From: Polyangium sp. y55x31
Lineage (GTDB): Bacteria > Myxococcota_A > Polyangia > Polyangiales > Polyangiaceae
Length of the DNA: 64,000 nucleotides
Assembly (NCBI RefSeq): GCF_029946505.1
Contig: NZ_JARZHG010000007.1
Location: 248,001 to 312,000 of the forward strand
Direction of reading: 5' to 3'
Program-made: the position numbers and the translations under genes
Notes under the pieces: model-generated
The model's input: the letters and a program-made list of their open reading frames with translations, nothing else
Database searches by the model: none
Told to the model about the DNA's origin: nothing
In this document: positions 63,650 to 64,000 of the stretch, piece by piece
How positions within the stretch are numbered: position 1 is the first letter of the stretch
Layout of the letters: each line of letters starts with the position of its first letter

Positions 63650-64000
63650 ATGGGACTCGCCGAAGACCTCCTCCTCGCGCTCGACAAGAAGAGGCCGAGG
63701 CCCCGCGCCTTCCGGCCGAACCCTTACCTCGAAGGCAATTTCGCGCCCGTCGGCCGGGAGAGTGATGCGCCGTCGCTCGACGTCCTCCGGGGCGAGGTCC
63801 CGCGGGATCTCCGGGGCACGCTCTACCGGATGAGCCCCGGCCCCCGGTTCGAGCCGCCGAACCCGGACCTTTATCATTGGTTCGACGGCGACGGGATGAT
63901 CGACGCGTTCGTGCTCGAGGACGGCCGCGTCTCCCACAAGAATCGCTGGGTTCGCACGGAAAAACTCGCCCTCGAAGAGCGCGCCGGCCACGCGCTGTTC
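63650..64000 (+). CDS. Carotenoid oxygenase-family protein, partial (cut by right edge)
   Basis: The first 117 residues of an RPE65/carotenoid cleavage oxygenase-like protein: NPYLEGNFAPVGRE, RGEVPRDLRGTLYRMSPGP and YHWFDGDGMIDAFVLEDGR are typical. The four iron-binding histidines lie beyond the edge. It begins 25 bp after the NYN gene. Confidence 0.85.
   Translation, partial: MGLAEDLLLALDKKRPRPRAFRPNPYLEGNFAPVGRESDAPSLDVLRGEVPRDLRGTLYRMSPGPRFEPPNPDLYHWFDGDGMIDAFVLEDGRVSHKNRWVRTEKLALEERAGHALF

Overview
The window is very GC-rich and densely coded on both strands. It carries many lipoproteins with Gly/Ser/Pro-rich linkers, several large Ser/Thr kinases, hybrid histidine kinases and tandem FHA proteins. 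This style suggests a large-genome myxobacterium of the Polyangium/Sorangium type. That is an inference from gene content, not from a marker gene.

Layout. 1-4212 (minus): an AddA/AddB-like helicase-nuclease pair, the first gene cut by the left edge. 4291-8332: the RNA-repair locus, rtcA and rtcB (minus) diverging from rtcR (plus). 8354-11214: a TSUP transporter, then two coupled unknown genes on the minus strand. 11379-16202: a urease cluster ureD-ureAB(fused)-ureC-ureF-ureG without ureE. 16338-16832: a non-coding RNA locus. 16857-21443: a DsbA-like protein, an HdeD-like membrane protein, a secreted intradiol-dioxygenase-like lipoprotein, and a response regulator/histidine kinase pair. 21549-23375: a further Y-like RNA followed by a TROVE/Ro60 (rsr) gene. 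23432-32321: an acidic orphan, several lipoproteins (Cys-rich, VWA, phospholipase-D type) and an ABC-F ATPase. 32445-42782: a kinase-receiver-cyclase fusion, a DUF362 protein, tRNA-Leu(CAA), DciA-like and two FHA proteins, purD, SRP RNA and TerC. 42814-55608: a DUF4360 protein, PEP carboxylase, a sterol-desaturase-family protein, a WD40 kinase, an NfeD/flotillin operon and a SIMPL lipoprotein. 55849-64000: a hybrid histidine kinase, an FG-GAP lipoprotein, a NYN/OST-HTH protein and a carotenoid-oxygenase-like gene cut by the right edge.

The most interesting system is a probable RtcR/sigma-54 regulon scattered over about 17 kb: rtcBA, a cluster of small RNAs, and rsr. Each unit has a GG-N10-GC (-24/-12) sigma-54 promoter. 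Two of them also have a GGATA...TATCC palindrome centred 105 bp upstream of the -24 GG. The RNA cluster holds two tandem tRNA-mimicking RNAs, with acceptor, D and T arms but a Y-RNA-like module in place of the anticodon arm. Between them lies a rod-shaped RNA; a second rod-shaped RNA precedes rsr. All four RNAs share the same internal-loop strands (CAGTGA opposite TTCTCC), but the rods carry them in circularly permuted order relative to the tRNA mimics. I read this as a Ro60-Y RNA-RtcB RNA-repair system with two permuted classes of Y RNA.

All function calls come from reading the sequence; no searches were run.
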